Positions 23,800-34,311 of a stretch of DNA of 64,000 nt are shown piece by piece. The stretch covers positions 1,984,001 to 2,048,000 of the forward strand of contig NZ_CP091036.1 of assembly GCF_021535135.1 (NCBI RefSeq). Direction: 5' to 3'. Position numbers and translations under genes: made by a program. The notes below the pieces were generated by a model. The model ran no database searches and had not been told where the DNA came from. It saw only the letters and a list, made by a program, of their open reading frames with translations. Position 1 is the stretch's first letter. Every line of letters begins with the position of its first letter. The DNA comes from Antarcticibacterium sp. 1MA-6-2 (GTDB taxonomy: Bacteria > Bacteroidota > Bacteroidia > Flavobacteriales > Flavobacteriaceae).

Positions 23800-26540
23800 T
23801 CAAAAGTTCTTGATAAGATAGTTAGTAAGGTTCTCCTTACTGTCCAGATTCATCTTTTTCCTCAACCTATACCTGTGAACTTCAACCCCACGAATGGAAA
23901 TACCCATAAGAGGGGCAATTTCTTTTGAGGAAAGGTTCATTTTGAGATACGAACATAACTTTAAGTCTTTATTACTTAACCGGGGATATTTTTTTAGCAG
24001 TTCCTTCGAGAAATCTTCATGTAACTCATTGAAATTTGTCTCAAATAATTTCCATTCATCCTTGCTTTTTATAGCGTGATTAATCTTATTCATTATATGC
24101 TTTAATCGAAACTGATTACTGAATTTATCTTTGTCTCGATTTAATTCTCCCTGAATTTCCATTAAAACCTCATTCTTCTTGGCACCTATCATAGTAGTAT
24201 TGGCCAGTTCTTTTCGCTTGCTGTTAATCTCATGTACAAGCCTTTCTTTCTCAATCTTCCTGAGGCGTTCTTCATGTTCCTGGCGAAATTTAAGCTCCAA
24301 CATTCTCTGATGTTTAAGTAATTTTCTTCTGTTATACCAAAAGATCAAGCCTATAACTCCAATAACGCACAAAAAATAAACGGCCTTCATAAGATTTGAC
24401 AGATACCACGGAGGTAAGACTTCAAAATTGTGTATTGTTGTTTCAGAAGCAGCCCCTTGAGCACTTACTGCATATAATTTAAGCCGATAATCTCCATAAG
24501 AAAGATTCTGAAAATTAAGATTTCCTTCCACAACTTTTCCCCTGTGCCCATTCCTGCCTTCAAGTTCATACCTAAGCTCCATAGCATCAGAATCAGGTAG
24601 AGCTATTCTAAATTGAACATCCCGGGCATTCTTAAATGGTATTAAAGCCAGCTGCTCTATATTGTAACTCCTTTTGGAATCTTTTATACTGTAAACAATG
24701 GGTTTACTCACATCTTCACTCCTCTTGGCTCTTATTAATTTATTCAAATTAATTTCCCCAAATCCATCATTAAGAGTTATATAATAAATTGAATCATTAT
24801 ATTTTATAAGATTTTCATTTCCTTTTACCAGTCTCTCATTTAATTCCCGAAAAGCCAGGTTTAGTTTCTGTTCTTTAAAATCGGTAAAAACAATTGAATT
24901 TGAAATAGTATTGGTAAACCAGTATCCTGTACGGTCTTCTAACAAAAGTCGGTGATTCTCAAATTTTCTTAATTCTTCAAAAACAAGTAAAGTATCCAGA
25001 AGTGCATTATACTTATACCATATATTATCCTGAAAGACAGCTATTTGATTGTTGATTCGAAAGACATCAGCTTTATAACCACCTTTCTTTCCTATATTAT
25101 TTACTTTTTCTATAAAAGAAGTTTTCTTCAGGTCCTCCTGAATTCCCATTCGGTACAGCCCCTCATAAGGATGGGCTACCCACAAAATATCAGAGTTTTC
25201 AAATACGATCTTCTTTACAGGAAAATTTACCTCCCTCAATCGATGCACTGCTCTTGATGAGGGATCATAAACGCTTATACCCGTATAATTGCCAATAAGC
25301 AGTCCTTTTTCCTTGGCGGGGGGTTGTTCAATAGTAAAACTACCTGTTCTTTCTTCAACCGGAATTAATTTATTATTTTGAACACTAAAAGTGCCTTTAT
25401 TGTGATTGCTATACAAAATATCGTCAATTACTTCCAGGTTCCAGGAGTGTCCTTCGGCACCATTTAAAAGAGCCAGATCATTTTGAGATAATTCATAAAC
25501 CCCCGTATTACTGGCTAAATACATGTTAGAGTTCAAAAAGGTAAGGTCGTAGACGGCACCCAGTTCTCCCGAATCATCAGTATAGAACTTTACAGGTGAT
25601 TCAAGGTCTATTACATCTATTCCATTATCCAGGCCCAGCCATAATTTCCCCTTATACAGTGCCATACTTAAGACAGTATTATTTTGTAAGCCACTGTTCC
25701 TGTTATAGATCTGAAAATTTTGTGATGGTTGGTTATAGAAAATAATGCCGTTTTTTACCGTGGCAAAGGCAAATTCTTCATCAGATATCTTTAAGATATG
25801 ATTTAGTTCATCCCTTTCCAATTGTTCATTAAGCTTCTGGTCACTAAACGCTTCCAACTTACCATTAGAATAAGTAAATAAACCTTTGGCAGTACCTAAA
25901 ATTAATTGCTCTCCATCATCCGCGAAGTCAACAACGCTCCTACCCTCAAGAATTTCCTGGCCTTTTAGAGGAATTAATTTACCTCCGGCAGTTAAAATAA
26001 AAATACCCCGACTGCCCAGGGAAAGAAATAATTGATCCTGAAATACAATCATAGCATTTGAAAGCACATTTTGAACAGGAACAATTTTTTCACCATTATA
26101 TTTATAGATGGCCCCAAAAGATCTAAAGTAGAGTGCATCATTAAAAGAAATTATCTCCCAAATTTCTTCATTCTGCATTTGATGATCCTTGAGTAAAGGC
26201 ATTAGAGTGGTGTATTCCATAACTCCCGTATCGCCTCTTTCCCAATACCCAAATTCTTTGTAAGAGCAGTAAAGATTTTATCTTCATGTACAAGAACAGA
26301 ACGTATAATGGAACCGGATCTTAACTTATTAAGCTCCCATTGCTGACCATCATAAATTAATAATCCATCATTATTAGCTGCATAAATAATTCCGGTCGAA
26401 TCAATTGCTAAATCCCAATTCTGGCTAGCTGCCGAATACTCCAGCGAAGTATAGTTCTGGATTGGTGGCGTTAGTTGTTGAGCCTGGGTAAAAAAAATAC
26501 CCATCACCGTAAAAAGGAGGCTTAAAAGGGTAGTTTTCAT
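23800..26540 (-). CDS. Membrane-spanning propeller/Y_Y_Y/LuxR-HTH regulator
   Basis: SusR-like sensor-regulator of about 914 aa with no kinase or receiver domains. Order: signal peptide ending TQAQ, a long periplasmic propeller region with two-component-regulator-type repeats, an Ig-like Y_Y_Y domain at about 655-725, one membrane helix at about 735-755 (MKAVYFLCVIGVIGLIFWY), a coiled coil, and a C-terminal LuxR-type HTH (LSSKEIAPLMGISIRGVEVHRYRLRKK). It would bind a glycan outside and regulate susC promoters directly. A frame break near 26220-26235 (GGTATTGGG) is probably a lost base in a G/T run; KNLGYWERGDTGVMEY results when repaired. Unlike most breaks here it is not an RCCGGY site. Confidence 0.82.
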
Positions 26541-26847
26541 AGGCTTATTTTTATAATGAGCAGGAACTGTTGTGGTCCTACTTCTACAAAAGTAATAGCT
26601 TTTGAAGTTTTTCTTTCCTTTCTAAAAGAAAAAGAATGGTTACTGATCTTTGTTATTTACAAGCAAGAGGCAGGAGAAAGCTTCAATTCAAAGAGAGTTT
26701 TTATATAGAGTACAGCAGGATATTCCTTATTGGAAATTTTAATATTTACTCTTTGATTCCCCACTAAGATTTGAACAGAAATAAGGTATTACAAATAAAG
26801 GCTATGTAAGAATTAAAAAGGCAAAGAGAAGGGAGATTGAAAAAGAG
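26541..26847. other. Intergenic, presumed regulator promoter
   Basis: 307 bases between the 3' end of the polyprenyl synthase gene and the start of the regulator gene. No ORF, tRNA or strong hairpin is apparent. It must hold the promoter of the regulator, but I cannot point to a convincing TAnnTTTG element. Confidence 0.35.
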
Positions 26848-27826
26848 TTATTTCTTCCTATCGATAACATAATTAACCATAAGGTTAAGAGAGTCCTTAA
26901 ACGGAGACGGAGGATAAGCTTCAAGAATCTCCAGGGCATCCTTCTGAAACTCTTTCATTTTCCTGACCGCATAATCCAGACCTCCTTTTTCTTTCACAAA
27001 TAAAATAACTTCTTTTACTCTTTTTTTATCTTTATTATGGTTTTTAACTGAATTTATGATCCATTTTTTTTCTTTAGGATCACAATTGTTCAAAGTGTAA
27101 ATTAGAGGTAAAGTCATCTTTTGTTCCTTAATGTCAATACTTAGTTGGTTTTCCAATTTGCTCATTACCATAATCAAAAAGATCATCTTTAATTTGAAAA
27201 GCCATTCCTATTAACTCACCAAACCTGCGCATTTTTGTAATATCATCAGAACCTGGTTTAACCGATGCCGCTCCAAGGCTGCAACAAGCTGCAATTAATG
27301 TGGCTGTTTTTTGCCTAATGATATCGTAATAAACTGCCTCGGTAATATCGAGTCGTCTGGCTTTTTCGATTTGCAAAAGCTCCCCTTCACTCATCTCCCT
27401 TACGGCGACAGAAATAATCTTCAGAAGATCAAAATCATTATTATCTATGGAAAGAAGCAATCCCTTGGAAAGCAGGTAGTCTCCCACCAATACAGCAATT
27501 TTATTCTTCCATAATGCATTTATACTGAAAAATCCGCGTCTACGGTTAGAATCATCCACAACATCATCGTGAACCAGGGTAGCAGTATGTATAAGTTCAA
27601 TAACTGCAGCCCCGCGATAAGTTCGCTCGTTCACGTTTCCTTCAGAAACCATTTTGGCGACGAGGAAGACAAACATAGGCCGCATTTGCTTGCCCTTTCG
27701 GTTTACAATATAATGTGTAATTCGGTTGAGAAGAGCAACTTTAGAAGACATGGATTCAAAGAACTTTTTTTCAAAAAGTTCCATCTCCTTTTCAACCGGA
27801 AGTTTAATCTGGGCAATGACTTTCAT
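26848..27826 (-). CDS. ispB: Trans-polyprenyl diphosphate synthase
   Basis: Long-chain all-trans prenyl diphosphate synthase of about 325 aa that makes the side chain of menaquinone. Motifs: GKQMRPMFVFLVA, first Asp-rich motif HDDVVDDSNRRR, and second Asp-rich motif FQIKDDLFDY. The frame break at 27139-27145 (ACTTAGT, plus strand) replaces ACCGGT. Repair restores GKPTGIDIKEQKMTLPLIY, the standard family block. It is the last gene of the rsgA-to-ispB string. Confidence 0.9.
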
Positions 27827-27940
27827 ACGGTGCCCAAAGATAGTTAAAGAATTTCGTATTAAAGAGGCACATCGCTCGAATTAGAGCTCTAAAAGGACAG
27901 AAAGTGTGAAGATCCAGTTTTTTATTATCTGTTAAGAAGC

Positions 27941-28984
27941 TTAAGTAGTTTTATTAGCCAATTGGCCACAAGCTGCATCTATATCCTTACCCCGGGACCT
28001 TCGTACGGTTACTGTAATACCATTTTGCTCCAGCAGGGATTCGTACATACTGGTCGCCTGCGAAGAAGCCTGTTGAAAAACTCCGTCATCAATGGGGTTG
28101 TATTCAATAAGATTGACCTTACAGGGGACATATTTACAGAACTTCACCAGGGCCTCTGCATCTCTCCTTTTGTCATTAATGCCTTCCCATACAATATACT
28201 CATAGGTGATCCTGCTTTGGGTCCTGGAGTACCAATATTCCAAAGCTTCCCTTAGATCCTGAAGCGGAAATGTTGCGTTAAAAGGCATAATGGTGGTTCT
28301 AACCTCATCAATAGCAGAATGCAGGGAAACAGCCAGTTTTACTTTCGCTTCATCATCTGCAAGTTTCCTGATCATTTTAGGTACCCCGGATGTAGAAACT
28401 GTAATTCTTTTAGCCGACATTCCAAGACCCTCTTTTGATGTTATTTTCTCAATAGCTTTCATCACATTATTGTAATTCATCAGCGGTTCGCCCATTCCCA
28501 TAAATACAATATTGGAAAGAGGTTTGTCAAAATATAACTAGCTCTCATTATCAATTGCCACTACCTGATCGTAAATTTCATCAGGATTTAGATTTCGCAT
28601 CCTTTTTAAAGTGGCCGTAGCGCAAAATTTACAATCCAGGCTGCAGCCCACCTGTGAGGAAACACAAGCTGTAGTTCTTTTAGGAGTGGGAATTAGTACC
28701 GATTCTACGGTTAAATTGTCGTGAAGTTTAACTGCATTCTTAATAGTTCCATCACTACTACGCTGCATTTGATCTACACGAATGTGATTAATAACAAAGT
28801 TTTCTTCAAGCATTTCTCGCGTAGCCTTTGAAATATTTGTCATATCATCAAAACTATATGCACTCTTTTGCCATAACCATTCGTATACCTGCGTACCACG
28901 AAAAGATTTATCTCCCCGGGACACAAAGAAGTCCTGGAGCTGTTCTTTTGTTAATGCGCGTATATCTTTCTTATTATTTTTCAC
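27941..28984 (-). CDS. rlmN: 23S rRNA (adenine2503-C2)/tRNA A37 methyltransferase RlmN
   Basis: Radical SAM dual-specificity methyltransferase, about 347 aa. The 4Fe-4S motif C-x3-C-x2-C lies in VGCSLDCKFCATATL. GMGEPLMNYNNV follows, and the second catalytic Cys is near the C-terminus in DIDAACGQLA. An in-frame TAG at 28537-28543 falls in AGCTAGTT where GCCGGT is expected. Repair gives DNESRLYFDKPLSNIVFMGMGEP as in relatives, so the protein is taken as full length. Confidence 0.92.
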
Positions 28985-29304
28985 GGTGCAAAAGTATGAA
29001 GATTTTAAGCATTTAGACTGTAAGGACTCTAAGTATTTACTTTTCAGAATAATGCATCGGCAGTCTAAGAGGCGACAACTATAATGAATCCTTCCATTAT
29101 AAACTATATCAAATTTTGAAAACTTCGTCTGTCCCTAATCACAAGTCGTAATTAAAGAACCACAATTACAGGAGAATTTTCAGAAAAAGAAAAGCTGCTT
29201 TTAAATCGAGCAGCAACTTTCCATTGGTTCATAAACTTTCAGAAAAAGAAAAACCACGAATACACTTCCAGTGCATTCGTGGTTCCATTGGAATTGAAAA
29301 GAGG
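28985..29304. other. Intergenic with queA terminators
   Basis: 320 bases between queA and rlmN. They hold the queA terminator at about 29243-29284 and a second possible hairpin at 29187-29213 (GCTGC / GCAGC, T-rich on the minus side). No further gene is seen. The remainder is AT-rich and presumably contains the rlmN promoter. Confidence 0.45.
29243..29284 (-). terminator. Terminator downstream of queA
   Basis: A 14-bp stem with one mismatch (AACCACGAATGCAC / GTGTATTCGTGGTT on the minus strand), six-base loop, followed by TTTTCTTTTTC. It lies about 20 bases after the queA stop codon. Confidence 0.75.
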
Positions 29305-30354
29305 TTACAATATTAACATTGCATCCCCATAGGTATAAAATTTATATTTTTCTTTAATTGCTTCAGCATAGGCTTTTTTCATAAAATCATGTCCTGCAAA
29401 AGCAGAAACCATCATCATTAAAGTTGATTTTGGAGTATGAAAATTGGTTATCATACAATTAGCGATACTAAAATCGTATGGAGGAAAAATAAACTTATTG
29501 GTCCATCCATTAAACTCATTTAAGGTATGATTAGAAGAAACCGAACTTTCCAAAACTCTCATTACGGTTGTTCCTACTGCACAAATTCTCCTACGTTCCG
29601 CTATAGCCTTATTAATGGTTTGTGTAGCGGCTTCTTCAATAAAAGCTTCTTCACTGTCCATTTTGTGTTTTGAAAGATCCTCAACTTCTACAGGATTAAA
29701 TGTTCCTAGTCCCACGTGCAAAGTAACTTCAGCAAAATCAACTCCTTTAATCTCAAGTCGTTTTAGTAAATGTCTCGAAAAATGAAGTCCGGCTGTAGGT
29801 GCAGCAACAGCTCCTTCTCTCTTTGCATAAATAGTTTGATATCTCTCCTGGTCCTCCGGCTCAACTTCTCTCTTAATATACTTGGGTAATGGAGTTTCAC
29901 CTAACTCTTCCAGTTTCTTTCTGAATTCAGCATAAGAACCGTCGTATAAGAATCTCAATGTTCTTCCACGCGAAGTAGTATTATCAATAACTTCAGCTAC
30001 CAAACTTTCATCTTCACCAAAGTATAATTTGTTCCCGATCCTTATCTTTCTGGCCGGATCTACCAACACATCCCAAAGTTTTGTTTCGGCATTTAATTCC
30101 CTTAATAGAAACACTTCAATGCGAGCATAAGTTTTTTCCTTATTACCGTATAAGCGGGCAGGAAAAACCTTAGTATTATTAAGAACCATTACGTCTTTAG
30201 GTTCAAAATAATCTAAAACATCCTTAAATAATTTATGCTCAATAGTTTGATCCTTCCGGTTTAGCACCATTAGCCTGGATTCATCCCGATTTTCTGCAGG
30301 ATATTCGGCCAAAAGTTCTTTTGGAAGTTCAAAATTGAAGTGTGAAAGTTTCAT
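29305..30354 (-). CDS. queA: S-adenosylmethionine:tRNA ribosyltransferase-isomerase
   Basis: Intact, about 349 aa. Transfers and isomerises the ribosyl moiety of SAM onto 7-aminomethyl-7-deazaguanine in tRNA to give epoxyqueuosine. Family blocks seen are LIAxYP-type [39 protein letters not shown] and [12 protein letters not shown] start at MKLSHFNF (30354), two codons inside the first ATG, because family members begin there. It lies between aroA and rlmN in a conserved flavobacterial order. Confidence 0.93.
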   Translation of the reverse strand: MKLSHFNFELPKELLAEYPAENRDESRLMVLNRKDQTIEHKLFKDVLDYFEPKDVMVLNNTKVFPARLYGNKEKTYARIEVFLLRELNAETKLWDVLVDPARKIRIGNKLYFGEDESLVAEVIDNTTSRGRTLRFLYDGSYAEFRKKLEELGETPLPKYIKREVEPEDQERYQTIYAKREGAVAAPTAGLHFSRHLLKRLEIKGVDFAEVTLHVGLGTFNPVEVEDLSKHKMDSEEAFIEEAATQTINKAIAERRRICAVGTTVMRVLESSVSSNHTLNEFNGWTNKFIFPPYDFSIANCMITNFHTPKSTLMMMVSAFAGHDFMKKAYAEAIKEKYKFYTYGDAMLIL

Positions 30355-30452
30355 TCCCATAGTTGAATATTTAAAAGCTGCAAATATACAACCTCGGGAT
30401 AGGCGTTGTCAAGTAATTAGAAGGTTATTTCTAAAAGTAATTATATTGAATA

Positions 30453-31670
30453 TCAGGCAGTCGTAAAACCAAGCTTTTCCAGATGCTCCCAAAATTCGGG
30501 ATAAGATTTGGAGACAACCCCCGCGTCCTCAATTTCAAGCGGAATACGGAGAGCAAGAGGAGCGAAAGCCATTGCCATTCTATGGTCATTATAAGTAGCA
30601 ACAGTTACCCCGGAACTTAAATTCTCTATAGGTTTTAAGTGCAGGCTATCATTGGTAATTATAACTTTTGCACCAAATTTTTCCATTTCATTCTTTAAGG
30701 CCTGAAGCCTGTCAGTTTCTTTTATTTTAAGGGTGTGCAGTCCCTTTAGCTCACATTCTACTCCCAAAGCAAGACAGGTAACCGCAATGGTCTGTGCCAG
30801 ATCTGGCGTATTTTTAAGGTCTAGATGTAGCTTCTTTGGTCTTTTATGGCCTTCTTTGGTTAACTGCACCGTATGCTCTCCATATTCAGTAACCACACCT
30901 AATTCCCGGTAAATAGCAGCAACTTCTGAATCTCCCTGCAAACTGTCCTTTCTATAACTGGAAAGCTTAATATTTGCAGATTCACTAATTGCAGCAAGGC
31001 TGTAAAAATAAGAGGCAGAACTCCAGTCTGATTCTATTTCCAGTTTCTTTGCGGCTACTTCCTTCTTCGGTTCTACCGTGATCGTTTGATTTTTAAAGTT
31101 TGCTTCTATTCCGAAGAACTTCATCATATCAAGAGTCATGTTAATATAAGGAGTAGAAGTAACCGGACCTTCAAGATTTATTTCAAGTCCCTCGGGGAGC
31201 GAAGGTGCAATGAGCATTAAAGCTGAAATATACTGGCTGCTGATGTTTGCTTTCAAAGAAACTGAAGATTCTTTTATACTCTTTCCCGATATTTTTAAAG
31301 GAGGACATCCTTCTTCCTTCACATATTCAATTTCTGCCCCAAGCTGTCTCAAAGCCTCCACAAGAAGCTGAACCGGGCGCTCCTGCATTCTCTGGCTCCC
31401 GGTAAGAATTACCTCTGCACCTTCCTGAACCGAAAAATAAGCTGTGAGAAACCGCATTGCAGTACCCGCGTGGTGAATATCTACCGTGCCGTTGTTTTTC
31501 TTCAGGGCTTTCCGCAGTACTTGTGTATCATCGCTATTAGAGAGGTTTCCCAATTCTATAGAAGGAAAAAGAACCTGTAAAATAAGAGCTCTGTTGGACT
31601 CACTTTTGGAACCTGTAATTTTAAAATTGCCCTCCAGTTTTCCCTTTGGTGCTGATACTTTTAAATTCAT
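30453..31670 (-). CDS. aroA: 3-phosphoshikimate 1-carboxyvinyltransferase (EPSP synthase)
   Basis: Intact 405-aa EPSP synthase, sixth step of the shikimate pathway. SKSESNRALIL at the N-terminus binds shikimate-3-phosphate; HHAGTAMRFLTAYF, KETDRLQAL and YNDHRMAMAFAPLAL follow. It is slightly shorter than enterobacterial homologues, as is usual in Bacteroidota. It does not sit with the Phe/Tyr operon but in the rsgA-queA string. Confidence 0.93.
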   Translation of the reverse strand: MNLKVSAPKGKLEGNFKITGSKSESNRALILQVLFPSIELGNLSNSDDTQVLRKALKKNNGTVDIHHAGTAMRFLTAYFSVQEGAEVILTGSQRMQERPVQLLVEALRQLGAEIEYVKEEGCPPLKISGKSIKESSVSLKANISSQYISALMLIAPSLPEGLEINLEGPVTSTPYINMTLDMMKFFGIEANFKNQTITVEPKKEVAAKKLEIESDWSSASYFYSLAAISESANIKLSSYRKDSLQGDSEVAAIYRELGVVTEYGEHTVQLTKEGHKRPKKLHLDLKNTPDLAQTIAVTCLALGVECELKGLHTLKIKETDRLQALKNEMEKFGAKVIITNDSLHLKPIENLSSGVTVATYNDHRMAMAFAPLALRIPLEIEDAGVVSKSYPEFWEHLEKLGFTTA

Positions 31671-31699
31671 TCTTACTATTTTCTTTAACAGGAGATCTC

Positions 31700-31967
31700 C
31701 TATTTATTTCGTTCTTCTCTTTTTATCCGGGTACTAAATTGGCCATAAGAAACAATAAAGCCGTAAACAAAGGCAGCTAAAAGAGTACTTATAATAAATT
31801 TAATCCACTAAGTCCTCCCCAAATTTTGCTTCAAAATAAGCTGAAAAATTTAACCCTCCATATTCAAAAAAGATGGAAATGACCTGGTATAGTACTGCAA
31901 ACGCCAATCCCTGTAAAATTACCATTAACCAGAATTTCCTGTCCCTTACCACTTTCTTAAATGCCAC
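31700..31967 (-). CDS. Small two-helix membrane protein
   Basis: About 88 aa and too broken to be seen as one ORF. It starts at a GTG that overlaps the TAG stop of the MazG-like gene by one base. Two membrane segments are visible: WLMVILQGLAFAVLYQVISIFF and FIISTLLAAFVYGFIVSY. Between them lies a polar stretch with the break at 31807-31813 (ACTAAGT, plus strand, for ACCGGT). Repair gives FGEDRWIKFIIS and continues to IKREERNK. I do not recognise a family. Tight coupling to the MazG-like gene and aroA argues that it is a real gene. Confidence 0.65.
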
Positions 31968-32293
31968 TACCTTAATTTTTCGTTATTCTTGTGCCTGTTT
32001 TGATCTCTTTCGGTTTTAATATCCAGCTTTTTATCAAAGGCTTCCTGAAGATTTATACCCGTTTGATTTGCAAGGCAAAGGACTACAAACATTACATCTG
32101 CCAGTTCCTCTCCTAAATCTTTATTTTTGTCACTTTCCTTTTCACTTTGTTCTCCATATCTCCTTGCAATAATTCTCGCTACTTCACCTACCTCCTCTGT
32201 TAATTGGGCCATATTGGTGAGCTCGTTAAAATATCTTACCCCATGTTCCTTTATCCAATTATCTACAGCTAACTGTGAATTTTTAATGTCCAT
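31967..32293 (-). CDS. MazG-like nucleotide pyrophosphohydrolase
   Basis: 108-aa all-alpha NTP pyrophosphohydrolase of the MazG/RS21-C6 type. The core helices with Mg-binding acidic residues are in LTEEVGEVARIIAR and DLGEELADVMFVVLCLA (ExxE and ExxD pattern). It is probably a house-cleaning enzyme for non-canonical nucleotides. It begins 2 bases after the transglutaminase-like gene and overlaps the next gene, so it is operonic. Confidence 0.85.
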   Translation of the reverse strand: MDIKNSQLAVDNWIKEHGVRYFNELTNMAQLTEEVGEVARIIARRYGEQSEKESDKNKDLGEELADVMFVVLCLANQTGINLQEAFDKKLDIKTERDQNRHKNNEKLR

Positions 32294-32295
32294 TT

Positions 32296-34301
32296 CTATA
32301 TTCGTTTCAAAACAATGGCTTCTGAATGTTTATTTACCACTTCGGCAAAAAAGTCTTTTAAGCTTTTGTAATCTGCAGGAGGATAAACAGTATTTTTCAT
32401 ATTATATTCAGATTCAATCCTCAAATAATTTCCATTTTGTAAAGTTATAAATTTGAAAGTCCCTGCGCCATTATTAAGATCAATAATAGCACTTTCAGGC
32501 AAAAATTCTACTTCATAGCCTTCAGGTAAAAGAATATTTACAGTTTTATTTTCTAATGACGGAAAATAAAAAAAGATAGGATATTCCCTTTTTTCGGCTT
32601 TAAATGGGTTTTCTTTTTCAGCCAGAAACAATAGGGGAGTTAAGTAAATTTTATCATTTATTCTTTCCATTCCGTTTTCCAGTTCAAAGGTGTAAGTTTG
32701 TTTGATATCTGTTCCCACTTCAATTTCATTCTCCATTTCCAGTTCAGATATTACTATATTCCCTTTTCCTTTCTCAAGAGTTTCGAGGTAACTGTCTTTG
32801 TTTACATTCTTATAGTTGTCTCTAAAGGTTTTTGCGTAATATCCATTAATAACGTTAATTGTCTTTCCCTGTATTTTCAGACTTTCATCGAACTGATAGC
32901 TTATTTGAAGTCTATTCTTGGATTGTTGGGCAGGCATAAGACTTATCCAGTCTGAAGCTTCTTTATCTATCAGGATCCTGCCGTGCCAGTTTCGTGCTCT
33001 TTCGGGTAAATCTCCAAATGCATTGTTCTCATCTGTGGCATCCAGTAAAAACACATTTTCTCCTACTTCTACAGCCGTAACTATATAATTAAATCCTTTT
33101 CTGGTAGGAAAAAGAGGAATACCATTATCTTTAGTAGAAAGTAACACGGGATAAGATTTAAGACCAGCATATTTAAGCATAGAAGCGAGTGCGAGGTTTA
33201 TATCTGCTACGTTACCTTCACCTTCTTTGTAAGCCTTAGCTCCACCATTTTCAGCAATAAATCCTGCATAGCCATTCCATTTTATTTTAGTTTTAACGAA
33301 ATTGTATATTAAAGATGCTTTCTTTCCATGGTCTGTTACTCCGGAAAGAATTTGGTCCAGATCCTTATCAAAATATCCGGTTCGTCCTAATTCCTTTCCA
33401 TAACTGTCAACATAAATAGATTTGGAAACATTTTCCCAGGTTTCGGTATAATTCTCTACAAGGGAGTTTGGAAACTTTGTAAATTGCAATTCCCATTTTA
33501 ACACTGCAGCGTAGTTCCACACGTAATCAACAAAAGCTTCTCTCTTTAAGGCCGGGATATTTTCTTTTTCAATGGAATATATGTGTTGATTATATTGTAC
33601 CTGGGAAGTCCCTGTAGAACTTTTTATTGATCCACCGCGGCCAACCACACTTTCCAGACTGGTAAAGCTGAAATTTTTTGAAGATTCATTAATTGTGAAA
33701 GTTAGAGGGGATCTTAAATTAAAATGTTTTTTAAAACCCAGGAATTCCGGAATACTTACACTGGCCTCCAGTTTATTAATAGGAATTGTATACTGAAGCA
33801 TTATATCGTCTATGGTCGTAACAAAAGGGGAACGTAGAGAGTATTCATATTCAATAACACTACCTTCTGTAACTGCTTAAGCATAGTAAACCTGGTCTTG
33901 TGTAAATATTTAGATGCCTCTTCTTCAAATATTCCATCATTTTTAAGCTTTTCATCAACCAGTTTTCCTTCAACAATGTTATAGGTATATCCTTTCAGGC
34001 CCGAAATATTTTCCCGTTTATTACTGTCCTGATATTGTCTTAACTCTCTTGTTGCCCAATCAAATCCGTCTTTATTATAGATCTTGATCCTCTCATGTAC
34101 ATCTGTAACCAGTGTAAAACCATTATCACTATACTGGTAGTGTGTGCTAATTTTTCTATAAAGCACTGCAGCATCAGCTTCCCCATCCACAGGATGAGCA
34201 GCTTCAAGAACTTCTTCCTTTGATACTTTACCAAACCTGAAGTCCTGAGCTTGTGTAAGAACACAAACTAACAGGGATAAAATTGTAAAAATACTCTTCA
34301 T
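32296..34301 (-). CDS. DUF3857/transglutaminase-like secreted protein 1
   Basis: About 667 aa with a signal peptide ending CVLTQAQ (ATG at 34301; an upstream ATG adds eight unneeded residues). The N-terminal DUF3857 domain carries TMPAVTEGSVIEYEYSLRSPF. The transglutaminase-like core has ADINLALASMLKYAGLKSYPVLLSTKDNG and VFLLDATDENNAFGDLP. The expected catalytic Cys (GDC) position is occupied by Ala-Asp (NVADINLAL), so this member may not be catalytic. The frame break at 33875-33882 (GCTTAAGC) replaces GCCGGC. It forms a pair with the next gene upstream. Confidence 0.8.
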
Positions 34302-34311
34302 TTTATATGGA

